A DNA stretch of 64,000 nt, from positions 14,931,789 to 14,995,788 of the forward strand of contig NC_087062.1 in NCBI RefSeq assembly GCF_963678635.1. The letters are read 5' to 3'. Source of the stretch: Symsagittifera roscoffensis (lineage: Eukaryota; Xenacoelomorpha; Acoela; Convolutidae). Made by a program: the position numbers and the translations under genes. The notes under the pieces were generated by a model. That model did no database searches. It was not told the origin of the DNA and was given only the letters and a program-made list of their open reading frames with translations. How positions within the stretch are numbered: position 1 is the first letter of the stretch; every line of letters begins with the position of its first letter. Shown here piece by piece: positions 42,758-54,955 of this stretch.

Positions 42758-45636
42758 ACCTCTGTGTAAAAAATTTTCAAATTCATTTGCGAAAAAAGAA
42801 GCAAAGTTACGCTCTTAAGTTAAAAAGCTGAATTGGTGCAAAAAGTGAACGAGTTTTAGTTTCGATATTGGATTTAAACTTTTTGATTTTCCGGCGGAAT
42901 AAAAAAAATTATCCTTTGATCCAGTTTTTTTTAAGTTCGGTTTATCTTTTTGATAAATATGTCAATTCCTGTTTGATAAAAACGGGTATTAGAAAAACGA
43001 GTATTAGGAAAACGGGTATAAGGAACGTTTTTATGTGTTTGATAAAAACGAGTATTAGGACAAAATTGGGTTTGATAAAAACGAGTATTGGGGTACTAGA
43101 CCGATTTTCAAAAAAGTGGTATCAATGGAAAATCCGACCACTACCCTGAGTAGTTGCATAATTCCCAAGTCTCTTTTTACCTTACAGCCATTTCTACAGC
43201 CTTCGAAAAAGTGTGTCGGGGAGTTTTGACCCATATTTGACTTTTTTTTTTCGAAAACTGCCCTCTCAAATTTGAGATTTTTGGTTCAATGGATAGAACA
43301 TGTTGTGAGAAGCCCACCTGCTTAAGCGGCTACACCCAATTTTTTGGTATGACCCTCGGATGACCCTTTTTTGGTCACACAAAAAGGTATGACCCTCGGA
43401 AAAGTCAAATTTTCGATATTTTGACCGTGTTTTCAACTTTTTGACTTTTCGCGACAAGTACCCTCCCAAATCTGAGATTTTGAGTTCCATTGATAGAGCG
43501 GTATGTTGATGTTTCTCTGCTTGAGCGGCTCCGCTCAATTTTATTACTACTAAAAATTGCACTTTCGGAAAACCAATGATTTCTTCGCCGTTTTCTGCCA
43601 TTTTTTGACCTGTCTCGAAAAATACCATCCCAAATCTTTGATTTTCGTTTCAATCAAAAAAAGTGTTGAGTGAAGCTCCCTTGTGTAAGCGCTCATGTTC
43701 AAGTTTTATTAGCAAAAACTTATGGCCTGCAGAAAAATGAAAGTTTTGATTTCTTGTCCGTTTTTTGAATCTTTTTGACTCATCTCGAAAACAACGCAAT
43801 CTGATATCAAGGGTTTATCCGAGGTAGCAGTTTGTGGGAAACCTCAGTGTCTAAGATGGTACGCTCTAAAAATCATTCAAAAAATTTCATGTCTCTGAAA
43901 ATTCCAAAAGCACAAAAATTTCCTTCGTGTTTTAATAGAACTAGGTTTTGGGTGAAGCCCAATTTTAAAATTTTTGAAATTACCTATTTCATCCCGCATC
44001 AGTACAAAAATCAAAACTATCAAACAGGTACCTCCAGCTTTACCTGGGCCTCTAGTTATAAACTTTTCTTGAAATTTAGAGAGCTTCAAAGTCATGCATT
44101 TCTGGGAAATTCGAAAGTTAGTTGGTAATTGTCTTTTTTTTTAAATCAAATTGACTGGTACCGCCAATGAGTCATAATTGGTGTGCGTCTTTTACAAATT
44201 TATGCAGCATCAAAGTTTTACTCATATATTCGGTTAATCTGTTGAATTTCAACTTCATTATTTCGGAGAGTTCCAGTTACCAAAAATGAGTTGTTCTTTT
44301 TCCACTTTATAAAGCTGCTTTTTGTCGTTTTCGCGCTAGTGTTTGCGAAGTGCAGGTTCGCCTCTTTGGTCATGAAAGCACTCGAAAACTGAGTTATTAG
44401 TAGTGTTATCGTTCATATTTTTGCTTGTGTATGCGAAGTGCAACTTCGCATCTGTGTAATTATGGTTCTTCATTTTTGTATCTCTAATGCTCCTAAGCTC
44501 AGCTTCAACTCTTATGTCAAATGGAAAACATTTCAAATTTTCTAGAGAATTTATATCTATAACTTCTGTAACGCTCAAATTTGATTCTTTGCTGTTCATT
44601 TGTCAATCTTAATTGTTGAACTGAAAGCAAAATACACTACTAATTATGAAAGAGCTAATGGCCTAAAAATTTGGTGAATGGTGATTGATTATTATTTTCG
44701 GAAGTGGATTTTAGTTTTTAAATTCAACAGCAAAATTTTTCCTATTGTCAATTTTTATATTAAAAAAATTTCAATCATGAAAGATCTTCAAAGCTTGAAG
44801 AGCTTTGAAGTGATGTATTTTTTCTTCAAGTTTTGAAAGTTAAAATATTTTTGTAAAAAAAATTGTTTTGTTTCCTTGTGTTCATTGTCTTTTTTCCCAT
44901 TTTCTGTTGGCTACGTTTTTTTTGCAGTAACAGGTTTATTTGGAGAACTAACGGCTGATTATGAAACCAAGGTGGTGGAAAGGGACCGTACACTTTTTCA
45001 CTCAAAATAGAATCGATAATGAAACGTCTGATTGGATTTTGTTATCGTGATCATTTGTTATCGTGTAGCTTGATCCAAGCTTCAACGTAAAAATTTCAAT
45101 TAAATAATTGTTCAAGGTTTTTTGATTGCTGCCAGAAAAATAAACAAAAACAGTTATGCGATATCTGTAAATTCTGTTACACTCAATTTTGAGTTTTCGC
45201 AGTTTTTTTTTTCAGTTAAATTCAAGTTCGTTCGCCAAATGGAAAGCAAATTAAACTTATCAAAAGAGCTGAAAGCCCAAAAATTATGAATGAATGTTAG
45301 CTTCGAAAGTGGGGGCTATTCTAATGCGCGAAGGACCGAATGAGCGAAAAAACTTGTAGGCCAAGGACCGAAGACAAAATTAGCCGAAAATCAATTTTTA
45401 AAAAGAAGCAGTTGCCATTCAATTAAAATGAATTAAATGAAGACATATTTTGCTTTTTTCATTACGAAACCCTTGAAACGTAAAATTTGTCCCAATTTTG
45501 CGGCGGTTAATGACAATTGAAAATTTTGCATATTTCAACCATTTTTATGTTCGCTCTATATGGAATTGTTCGCAGTCCCTGGAAATGTTTACTCTTTCCA
45601 AAATTTAGATTACTGAAATTTGATTGGCTGATTTAT
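42758..45636 (+). repeat. Intronic tandem duplication, unit 2 (2879 bp)
   Basis: Direct repeat of 39881-42757. The high identity means a recent duplication. The right breakpoint falls inside the MITE at 45326-45662, whose end is therefore missing in unit 1. Confidence 0.95.
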
Positions 45637-45662
45637 ATTTTCCCGCATTCGGACCTTCGCGC
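45326..45662. mobile_element. Small MITE with 17-bp inverted ends
   Basis: GCGCGAAGGACCGAATG (45326-45342) and its inverted match with one change (45646-45662) bound 337 bp without coding capacity. A copy truncated by the duplication starts at 42447. Confidence 0.65.
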
Positions 45663-46127
45663 AAGAGGGATTCCACCTCGAAAGTGAATAATAATTAATT
45701 GGTAATGAAACAATCTTCAAATAATAGGATAATGTGTCAATTGTAAAAGATTTTTTTTTTTTGGAAATTCAGAGCTGTAATATTTCGAAAGTTGAAAATT
45801 TTTTTGTTTTTATTAAAAAATCATTTATATGTTTTTGTTTTCCTTGTATTAACATTTTTCTAACTTCCTGTTGGCTACTATCTTTTCATTGAACCTGGAA
45901 CCATGCCCTCTTTCCTTATGGTTAAGCTAATAAGAATTTAATTTGATTGTTTTTTTTTATGATATTTTTTTGCAAAATTTTTTCATCGAATTACGCAACC
46001 GCTTTTCCTGGTATTAAGAGAAGTTTTTCTATAAATTTAATTGCGCCCAATTATTCAAATTTTTTAACTAGATTTTTTGCAAATCAACTAACGAACGTTA
46101 TTTTGAAGGAATGTTGTGTAATTTTTT

Positions 46128-49100
46128 TCATCTGTCGCTTTCTGAATCTATTTTTTGTTCAGTGGTGATCTCTTGGTTCTTCTTCTGAAAGTTTGTGAGT
46201 CGAAAAAGACCAATTATCCTGTCTACTTTTTCTGTGTCAATTTCCAGAACAGTTCTGGTTCCTCCTGTAATAGATTTAAAGTGTAAGCGCAAAACGTCTT
46301 AGTGAAAATTGGTATTTGTTTCTAATTGGTACTTGAACGTTTACGAACAGAAGGGATTTTGGTTTTCTTAGATTATAATGAATTTTTTTTGAGTATCATA
46401 AACTGCAAAAAAATCGAATTGACTATTTCAATTGAAATCGAAAAGAGCAATTAACTTATAACGGTAAATATTTGCATGGAAAACTTTTAGTGTTACACCA
46501 AGTTCAGAGAAACAGACTTAGCCAAAAAGAGCAATTTTTCCATTTTGAACAAGTTTTGCTTTTTCAATTCAGATGTCTCTCACAAATTGAGAGATGAATT
46601 CTGCCTGAAAAAAAGTAGTTTTTGCATGCAAAATTTCAGCGAGATGTGTCAATGCTGTTTTTATTTTCAAATTTTTTTGTTGTTTGAACTTTTTGCTAAT
46701 TTTTATAAGTGTTTCTAATTATTATAGAAGTGTTTCAAAGGCTTTCGAAATATCACAAGTTTTCAGGAAAAATGGAATCGCTCTTTTGGCATACTGTCTA
46801 CGAACTCTTTTTATACCTTTTCTCTTCTCTCCATTTTCTTTTTGTGATCTAATTATCCATTCGTGTCTCCAAGTAGGTTCACCCTCAATAAGTTCCTCCC
46901 ACCCAATCAGTGTCGTTTGCACTTCATTGACCCCGTTTTTGCCGTTTTCTGGGGTGTGCTTTGAGAAGTAGCACCCATTGAGAGCTATGTACAAGTTTTC
47001 GAAGGGGCTGCCCGCCTCAACTAAAGTCTCATTGTCATTTGAAGTTATGTCGATCTCCTCGGAAGCAGATAGCAGTTTGTCTTTCTCGTCTCCGTCTGAA
47101 ATTTATCCATCTATTAATTGCTCAAATCGTACCCAAGTTTTTCGATGGTTGAAACGTTCTCAATCTTTTTTTTAAATCTTTGCATTCCTTCCCGATAAAA
47201 TTTTGAAAATATCAATGATGAAGAACTAGATAATCTAGAAGAAAAGTCTGGGACCCTCAGAAGGCGAAAAATGATTTTTACGAATTTAGTTTTCGATGAA
47301 ATCAAATCAATTGAAGAAATATCCAATTGATAAAGAATCCGAGTTGGATGGTTTCCACTTTTGAATTTCATTTTTGGAATTATGAACAGATTTTTTTCAT
47401 GCTTGTTCTTTATATGCATTCAACCTTATTAACCGTAAAACAACTTTGAAATCTTGGGGTAAATTTGAAATGTTGGAGTTGAAAAAAGTTTTTTTTTCGA
47501 GATTTTCAGATATGAGAACATACTGAGGTGTGTAAGCTGAGTTATACTGTTGAGAGCATGGACTGTTCCATTGTACTGGTTCTGTGTTCTGTCCCGGAAG
47601 AAGTTTTGAAACGTCTTCTGGTGCAACAGATAGCACACAGCCATCACCTCCTCCTCCTCTTCTTCATCTTTCTTTCCATTTATGGCAGAATCGATAGGTT
47701 GTCTTGCCCTTTGGACACAAACTGTGTGCTCTCGAATGTCACACAGCAGCAATGCACCCACCCCTGAAGTGAAGCATCACGTGATTTTACTTTTGAAAGC
47801 AATACATGATGTTCCTATTGAACTTGAACCTGAATTGCATGAAAAAAAATTCCTGAATAGTCTTCTGCAATTCTTATGACGTTTGCTCAGCTCAAGCCTG
47901 GCATGGAAAACAGCATGGAAAATAGCAACGCATTTAATATAATATTATCCATCTTATATACCATTCTGATAGACCCATTTTAAAGTGGGAGCATTCAGGT
48001 CAAGAGATAGAGTGTCTGATAATGACTCCGAGCGCAACCCCAGATCTTTTTCCAGTAGTTTGAATCCAGATAGACACACTGGTTTTCGTTGCCCTCCTTT
48101 TTTGACGGTTATGCTGCTTACCTAGCACAGCTGGCGCATGAACCACATTTTCATTGCTGTCTATGGCCTTGGAATCCAAACAGTCTCCGGTGCCCCCTCC
48201 GAATGACTGGGTCCTTTGAATGGGGATTCCATTGGGGTACTCGACAACTTGACCACTGGCCAACAGCACGCAATGGAACTCCTGCTCTCCTGAAATTGCC
48301 TAGACGCTAAAACTGAGTTCTGCAAAAAAATTGAAACATAATAATGCGCTTCAGGAATTGGTTGCCTTTTGTTTTAATGTTTGTTTCTGGAAGCTTGCTC
48401 GTGAAGACAAATCAAATCGTGCATCTACGAAAATAGTCCATACTAAAATTCTCTTTTTTGCATAGATTGTGTACCTTTTGAAAATCCCGATTTAATATTT
48501 TCACAGCAAACCAGTCTCATTTATTTTCACTGTTGGTATCGTTATATCACATATTTAGCCGGAAAATTACCGTAAAAACAAAAATATGCTTGAGGGAGAA
48601 TAAAAAATAAAAATAAAAAATAACCTGAATTGTAGATGACATCTCCGGGCTTGTAAATACACTTGAAGCAACTAGTCTCGACCAATTCGACGAATGACTC
48701 AAACTCCAGTTTCATGAAGCGAAGTTTCTCCCACAGCAAATTTGCAAGTACCACTGCTGTTTTGTGGTCAATATTGTTTCCAATAATGCTGCCAACTGTT
48801 TCCGCCTCGTTCGAACATTTAACGACATCCTCTGGAACTTTCTTTTCAGCTTTGTTAGTTTTATTGCCACTGATAGATAATGAGCTCACTTGACTTAGAC
48901 AATCTGTCGGTTTTGTGTTCTTTTCGGCTGAAGCTCCTTTCGGCGACTGTTCGACCATCAGCTGTTCACGGTGACGAGAACTATTTGTGGTGCTCATCTC
49001 GAACTTGGTGAATGATTTCGAGTACTGAAGCTTCCTCGGCTTCTGCTGTGGACTGGCGGATGCTAAAACATTTTGCTCACCTGTCCGCATTTTAACTGCA

Positions 49101-49222
49101 GATGTTCGCTCTATTTTGGATTTTATCGCGCCAATTTTTGAAATAGTTATTTTGTCCCGAACACCCGCGCACGAATAGTTATCGGGACCCAGGTAAAATT
49201 TAGGGGTAGTTGATGTTGACAT
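46128..49222 (-). CDS. Nested cyclic-nucleotide-binding-domain protein (5 exons, 473 aa)
   Basis: Lies antisense in the kinase intron. Exons (minus): 49222-48625, 48289-48122, 47763-47524, 47095-46817, 46264-46128, all with GT-AG sites and consistent phase, total 1422 nt ending in TGA. The N-terminal ~140 residues are Ser/Lys-rich and disordered. KPGDVIYNSGEQEFHCVLLASGQVVEY spans exons 1-2 and has the PGxxI...G pattern of a cNMP-binding beta roll; VGALLLCDIREHTVCVQ (exon 3) continues it. A second, similar module (AGSPFENLYIALNG to TVLEIDTEKVDRIIGLF) spans exons 4-5. The Arg-bearing phosphate-binding cassette is not clear, so nucleotide binding may be lost. It could be a PKA-regulatory-subunit-like or CNBD-type protein. 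The exon 4 donor (GTATAA) is the weakest site. Confidence 0.72.
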
Positions 49223-52010
49223 TTTTAAATTTTTGAAATTATTTAGCGAATTTGTTGAACTTCCCAGAAGCGAAATGAAGTTTAATCTGAAATTTAATGT
49301 TTGTCCGATTCATGCGAATGAGAGAGTTATTATTTCTGGCTGTTGTGGGAGCTGAATTATTGCCAGTCAGCGAACGTTTGTTTCTTTACTAACTGACACG
49401 TTTGGGCAAAAACCCAACGGTTAATACTTGTTTGCTTCCTTGTTTCAAGTTTCAAATTCTTCAAAGCGACTTATGATTGGTTGTTTAAGAGTTCAGTGTT
49501 CTAGACATGCTTAGGGGTTTCATTTATTGGCCTTGAAACCAAATTGATCGTGAATCTGTATAATTTAATTTATCGCAAAACTTGTTCATAAGTTCGTATA
49601 GTTTAATCCGTAGCAATTGTATCTTTTCACTTCATATTACCCTTTTAGCCTGATTGAATTCCGAAACGAGAGGGGAATAAAAGCAGTTTGCAAATGTCAC
49701 TTCTGTCGGTTGTGTTGATCACGGGGCTGGCGACATGGGAATGGCACGGTCCATTAATTAGGAGCGGGGACCCCACACCTTGTCTAGGAAACTTTTACTG
49801 AACTGAAGGCCAATTTAAGCTCAGTAGTTGCCAATTATTCCCTGTCATTCCCTTATACCAAGTCATTAACTGGGTAAGAGTTGCGGGGTTGTAAAATGTG
49901 TTTCACATACTTGAACTTTTACTTCGGGCACAGGAGTTTTGTTTTTAAATTATAAGGCAGGGCATTTATTCTACAATTTCTGTGGGCTAAAACAACAACA
50001 ACAACAACCAAAGCTTAGTTTTGCCATTTGGTTAAGTGAGCAATGTTGTTTCTCGTGAGTGAGCAAATAGCCCACCAACGTGGCTGAGCACCCCTTTCCA
50101 TCGATTTAGGAGGTAGATAAAGTTGATTTTTTAGAACCTTTGCTTGAGTTTAATATATATTAATTGTACGGACAAGTTTTATTATCCGCCGGTCACTATG
50201 CTCGTAGCTATCTCAGAATGTTCTGAACATATTTTTATCGCAAGTAATTAGATCAATATCAATTTTAGTAAGAACAAGTGAACATATTGAAGGCACTTAT
50301 ATAGGTCATGGTGATTTTTTAAGAAAAAGTTCTAGGAAGTTGTTCACGCTCAAATTTGCAAACTACACTCTACAATTATAAAAGTACAAATGGCACGAAG
50401 AAAATGCATGATTTATAGCTTCGAAAAAGAATTTTAATTAAAAGTTTTCCATGCAGAGTAAAAAAATTTGATCAAGTTTTCTCACATAGAGTTAATTTCG
50501 TGAAAAAAGCCAGTCATAAAAGTTACTTGAATTTCAGCGAACGTTGACGTGATATATTTTTTCATCCGAAAATTGAAAGTTGAAAAATCTACGAATAAAA
50601 AATTTATCTGTTTCGACTTTGAATTTTTTATTTTTCCAAGAGATCGAATATGCAGCCGTTAAGTCCAGTAATAGAAGACCAAATTAGCATCTTCCCCGTA
50701 AATAGTTTCATGGGGAGGATTGTAGATTGGTCAATTTAGGGGTAGAATGTTTGCTTGATCCATAAAATTATATTAAAGCCTCTGATTTTTTGGATATTAA
50801 ATCTGAATTACGACTGAAAGGGTTTCAATACGATCTTACATATGACACATCAGGGTTTTCCTAGAGGTGCTTATTGGGTGGCGAAAAACACAACCTGCAC
50901 CATATCGATAATTTGTTAGTTTAAGCCTACCAATTTCAGTAATTGTTTTTCGGCTGATGGCCTTTTCAAGTGCAGACGGGCATCAAAGAACCAGGTTTAC
51001 AGGTTTTTATTTGAGGCGGGTTGTTGACAAATTGCTATGATGCGACCGTTTACAGGTACTTATTGATCGTTCGAATCCTGGTTAATTTTGTGTTTTTATT
51101 GTATTACATTTCTCACCTACCGAACTTCGGGTGAAACTTCATGGTTGTGCTCCTTTCCTGAGGAAACCAGGTAGTCTTTTGCGGGATTGCTGCTACATTA
51201 CACTATGCGAGCGATATCTCGCAAATTTTCGGTGACCATTCCAGAGTTTTATTTCTTGTTTTTTGCAGCCGTGTCTGTCAATTGCTCCTGACAAACCTCA
51301 TGCAATATGGTGTATTGTTTAATAATTTGCTTGTGGTAGAGTGATTCGTTTTTTTGTGTCATATATGATTATAAGCAAAAAAGGGGGTTTAATCTTGTTT
51401 TAAATGTGCTGAATACGTAGAAAATAGGTTATTTTGATCAAAATAGTAATTGAGTTCCGAAAGTGCTCAACTTAAGATAGTGGTGCTAGGGTGCTATAAT
51501 TTTCAAGTTAATGGGTCGGACGGGTACTATTATGAGCGGGGTCCAGGAAATTAGGCAACAAAGAAATTAGACGACCGTAAAGAAACGGAATTTACGGACA
51601 ACCAGTTTTTACTCAACCAAAAGTTAATTGAAGCATGTAAACGAAATTCACGCAATTTGCACGCAAGTTATTGTCGAAATTCCGTTAGTTTCTGATCGTC
51701 TCATTTCCTGTCGTCTAAGTTCCTAAACCCCATTATGAGCAGACCCGCCAGTTTTTACTTATCGGACTATGTGAGCCAACGTTTTACAAGACAAATTTCA
51801 CCCAATTCTGAAACTGTTATTCGGCTGTCATAAGGAAGTAAAACTTTGCTTAGAAAACAAATTGACTGTTATGAACACATTCTTGTCGCCATTTTAACAT
51901 TGCATCCCATAATCACGCATTTAGCTATAATTTGATTTAAAACAAGAATGAAAGTGGGATATTAAAAATACGGGGGAAACTGGAAAAAAGCCAGTCGTGC
52001 AAGTTTTTAC

Positions 52011-52152
52011 CTTTCGTTGGGTCACCTCAATGTTGAGTTTGAACGAATATATGATGTTGTTCTTTGTCGTCTTGTCTTCTGTCTCTGGAAATGAATTTAA
52101 ATCCATTCTCTTGATCAATTTGGGATAACAGCACGTGCAGAATACTGAAAAC
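52011..52152 (-). other. Candidate exon of an unidentified minus-strand gene
   Basis: On the minus strand TTTTGTTTTCAG precedes, and GTAAAA follows, a 142-bp stretch open in one frame (phase 1 in, phase 0 out). It encodes FCTCCYPKLIKRMD, then TKNNIIYSFKLNIEVTQRK. The Cys-rich start followed by a charged part resembles a membrane-proximal segment. No partner exons found; it could be chance. Confidence 0.25.
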
Positions 52153-53284
52153 CTGAAAACAAAAGGGGAGACTGCAATCGTGTTAATAATTCAGCCCTCG
52201 TATTACCTGGATTTGATAAATATCAAACTTATTTTTTTTTCTTCCTCACACAAGCATCAATTTAATGGTGTAACGAGTGGTTTTAGAAGAGCAAGTATGA
52301 CAATCAAGTTTTAATAATAGCCTAATTAGTCAGCATGCATGAAAAAAATTTAAGAAATGAAATAAATATCACAGGTGGTAGGATGGGGGTATGGCGTGAG
52401 AGGAGATAGAAGAAAAAGAATCAAATTCGGCTCTTTTCCAGCTTGTCGCAACCCCCCACCCCTCCCCCGCCCCTTTCGTAAAAATGATGTAAAAATTTGC
52501 TCACGCTGACGCGTTTTGATTCAGTTTATAACACACTTTCATATATAGAATTTCAGAAAAAGTTTAAGGGGGGAACTGGAAAAGAGCCCCAAATTTCTTC
52601 TTCCCTGTCAATGAACGCAGCTGTGAAATTAATTACTTTTTAATCTTGTTAGTTCAGTCAGACATGTATGCATGTTTTGTCGTTTTTCAGTGCAAGGAGG
52701 AGGTTCTGACATTATTTGCGTTGCTTTAATTTTGAATGAAGGGCTCTTTTCCACTTTCCCCTAAGTTTCAAGTTGTCTATTTTCTTAGTTGTTTTGTGTG
52801 CTATTATGGTTTAATGCGTGCGGTATGAAGAACAACTGTGTTCACAATAGTTAGTTTGTTCACCATTCAAAGTTGCATTATGCATACATAAAAATAGTTT
52901 TTCAAAACTGAAAGGCAAATGTGAGGGGAGGAGGGATGGAGGTAAAAAAGTGTGAAAGTAGATCTTGTCCAGGCTCTTTTTCCTTGTCTCCCCATCTGCA
53001 AAATTTTACAAATAATATTTTTGTTCGCGTAATCCAATTGTTATGAAAACTGGCATGCGGACTGACTAAGCCATGGCAAACATGTTTGGTCTTCAGACCT
53101 AACCTTGTAAAACCACTAGTTACACCATAAAATTGTTGATCATGCGAGGTGGGGCAAAAGAAAAGAGAGCCCTTTTCCATTATAGCCCCCTAGTAAATAT
53201 TAGGGTAGGGGCCTCTACCCATTAAGCATATTTTGAGCTTGTTAGCATTTATAAACTATATTCTATTTAAACTAGTGATCAGGG

Positions 53285-53620
53285 TAGTGTATTACTACGA
53301 ATCTTATTTTTTCTAGCCTAACTCGCAAACAAAAGTGTTCAAGTAATTGGAATTTTCACTGCATCCATCATTGGTAATTGCATAATATCTGTTCTCTGCA
53401 TTATTTGCGGCTATTGTTTGGTACCTATAAGCGTCCGTTGCTGGGTGGCTAGTGTGTGAGACTCTTAATCTCTAGGTCGTAGTTTAGAATCTCAGACGTA
53501 GCCGAATTTTTACTAATTTGAGGCTTATTGCTTGTTTTTTTTTTGCCTTTTATAGAGCTGCTTTTTGTCCTGTTATCGCTAGTGTCTGCGAAGCCAAGCT
53601 TCGCCTCTGCGTTGAATTTT
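53285..53620 (+). repeat. SINE-like repeat, copy 2
   Basis: GTATTACTACGAATCTTATT start, GGCTAGTGTGTGAGACTCTT tRNA-like part, TTTGAGGCTTATT, AGAGCTGC, and tail GTGTCTGCGAAGCCAAGCTT plus CGCCTCTG. Confidence 0.7.
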
Positions 53621-54885
53621 GCTTTTAATTGTGGTTGTTTTTTTACCTACTCGATTTGTAAGTTTATCATGTTTTGAAACTTTTCGGTCCTTATTTTCGA
53701 CTAAACAGCGCTTTCGGCCTATTTTTTTGGCTTAATAGTCTTATATCGCGCCATTCGATGGGAAAGGGAGGGGGAAGGGATTTAAAATTTTTAAATCAGT
53801 TTCAAACCTTCTTGAATGGTTTCTGCTCAGGTATTTTTAGTTTTTTTGAAGTCCTCTGCTCTTGTTCTTGCACGTCATTTCATGCTGTTCGGAAAACTTG
53901 TTCGGCTTTTTTGATGCCCTTTTCTCTTGTTCTTGTGCGTCATGTTGTTTTAATTCAATACTTGTTGTATCGCAAGCTGAGCTTCGCCATTGTGTAAATT
54001 ATGGATGTTATTTTGTATGAATGTACTTACGAATAAAAGCACCTTAATGGTTTCAAACTCAATGAAAAATTGACAAACGGGGGAGGGGGCTATAAAGGTA
54101 GAGAACCATTTGTTTTCGCACAGAAAAACTATCAGAATAAACGAATGAGCATGTACAGTGAAATAGTCTGTGAATGTTAATTTTTTTGTCATAACTTGTA
54201 ACTCTATGCAGCGCTTATTTCAGTCGTAACAAAATATGGAAGCACTTATGTATGAATACACTTATGAATGAAATCACAACGATTGTTTTCAAGACACCTA
54301 AAAGTTGATAATCTGGGTATATATATTTTTTGCTACTAGGCTGGGGTTTGATGGTATAATGGGAATGGCGCAGAAAAGTTTCATATGGAAAATGTGATTG
54401 TAGTGAAATTTGGTCATCATGAAGTAAAATGCGAAATTGCTTCAACTTTTCATGAACTGATTGAGCGATCATTTTTGTTTTGGGCTGGATGTTTTTTAAA
54501 TGAAAATCGTATTTTAATAAAAACGCCAAAGTTAGCTCGGTTAAAAAAGTGTTAATGCATTTTGGAACCAAAAAAAGTTCATAATAATTTTCAGGTCATT
54601 ATTATGTATGTTCATTTCGATAATTTAAATTCGGAAAATCTAGCTTCTAGTTATAAGTTGCAAACAATGGATTAATGATCTCAATAATGTTCCTGGGCAA
54701 TGTATGTCCTATTTTTTTGTTTTAATATGGAAAAACTGTTAATATACTTTTTACGCTTGCGATTAGCACCGTTATCAAAATGGAATATAGACTTTTTTTC
54801 GGGTTAACAACTTGTTGAACAGAATCACTTGAATCAATTGGTATCGTGGTTCATAATGAATTCAAATTTCGAAGCGTCTCCAGCA

Positions 54886-54955
54886 CGGTTAGTCTGGAGG
54901 TAACCAATACGCCCACGACCCCAAAGGGCCTGGGCTCGAAACTCACCGGTCCTGT
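54886..54955 (+). repeat. Weak tRNA-like segment
   Basis: GGTTAGTCTGGAGGTAAC and GGGCTCGAAACTC resemble degenerate A and B boxes and are followed by a T-run. Probably a SINE head rather than a gene. Confidence 0.3.

Noticed and set aside
54215-54571. 118-codon minus-strand frame
   Set aside because: No motif and no splice or start context; AT-rich chance frame.
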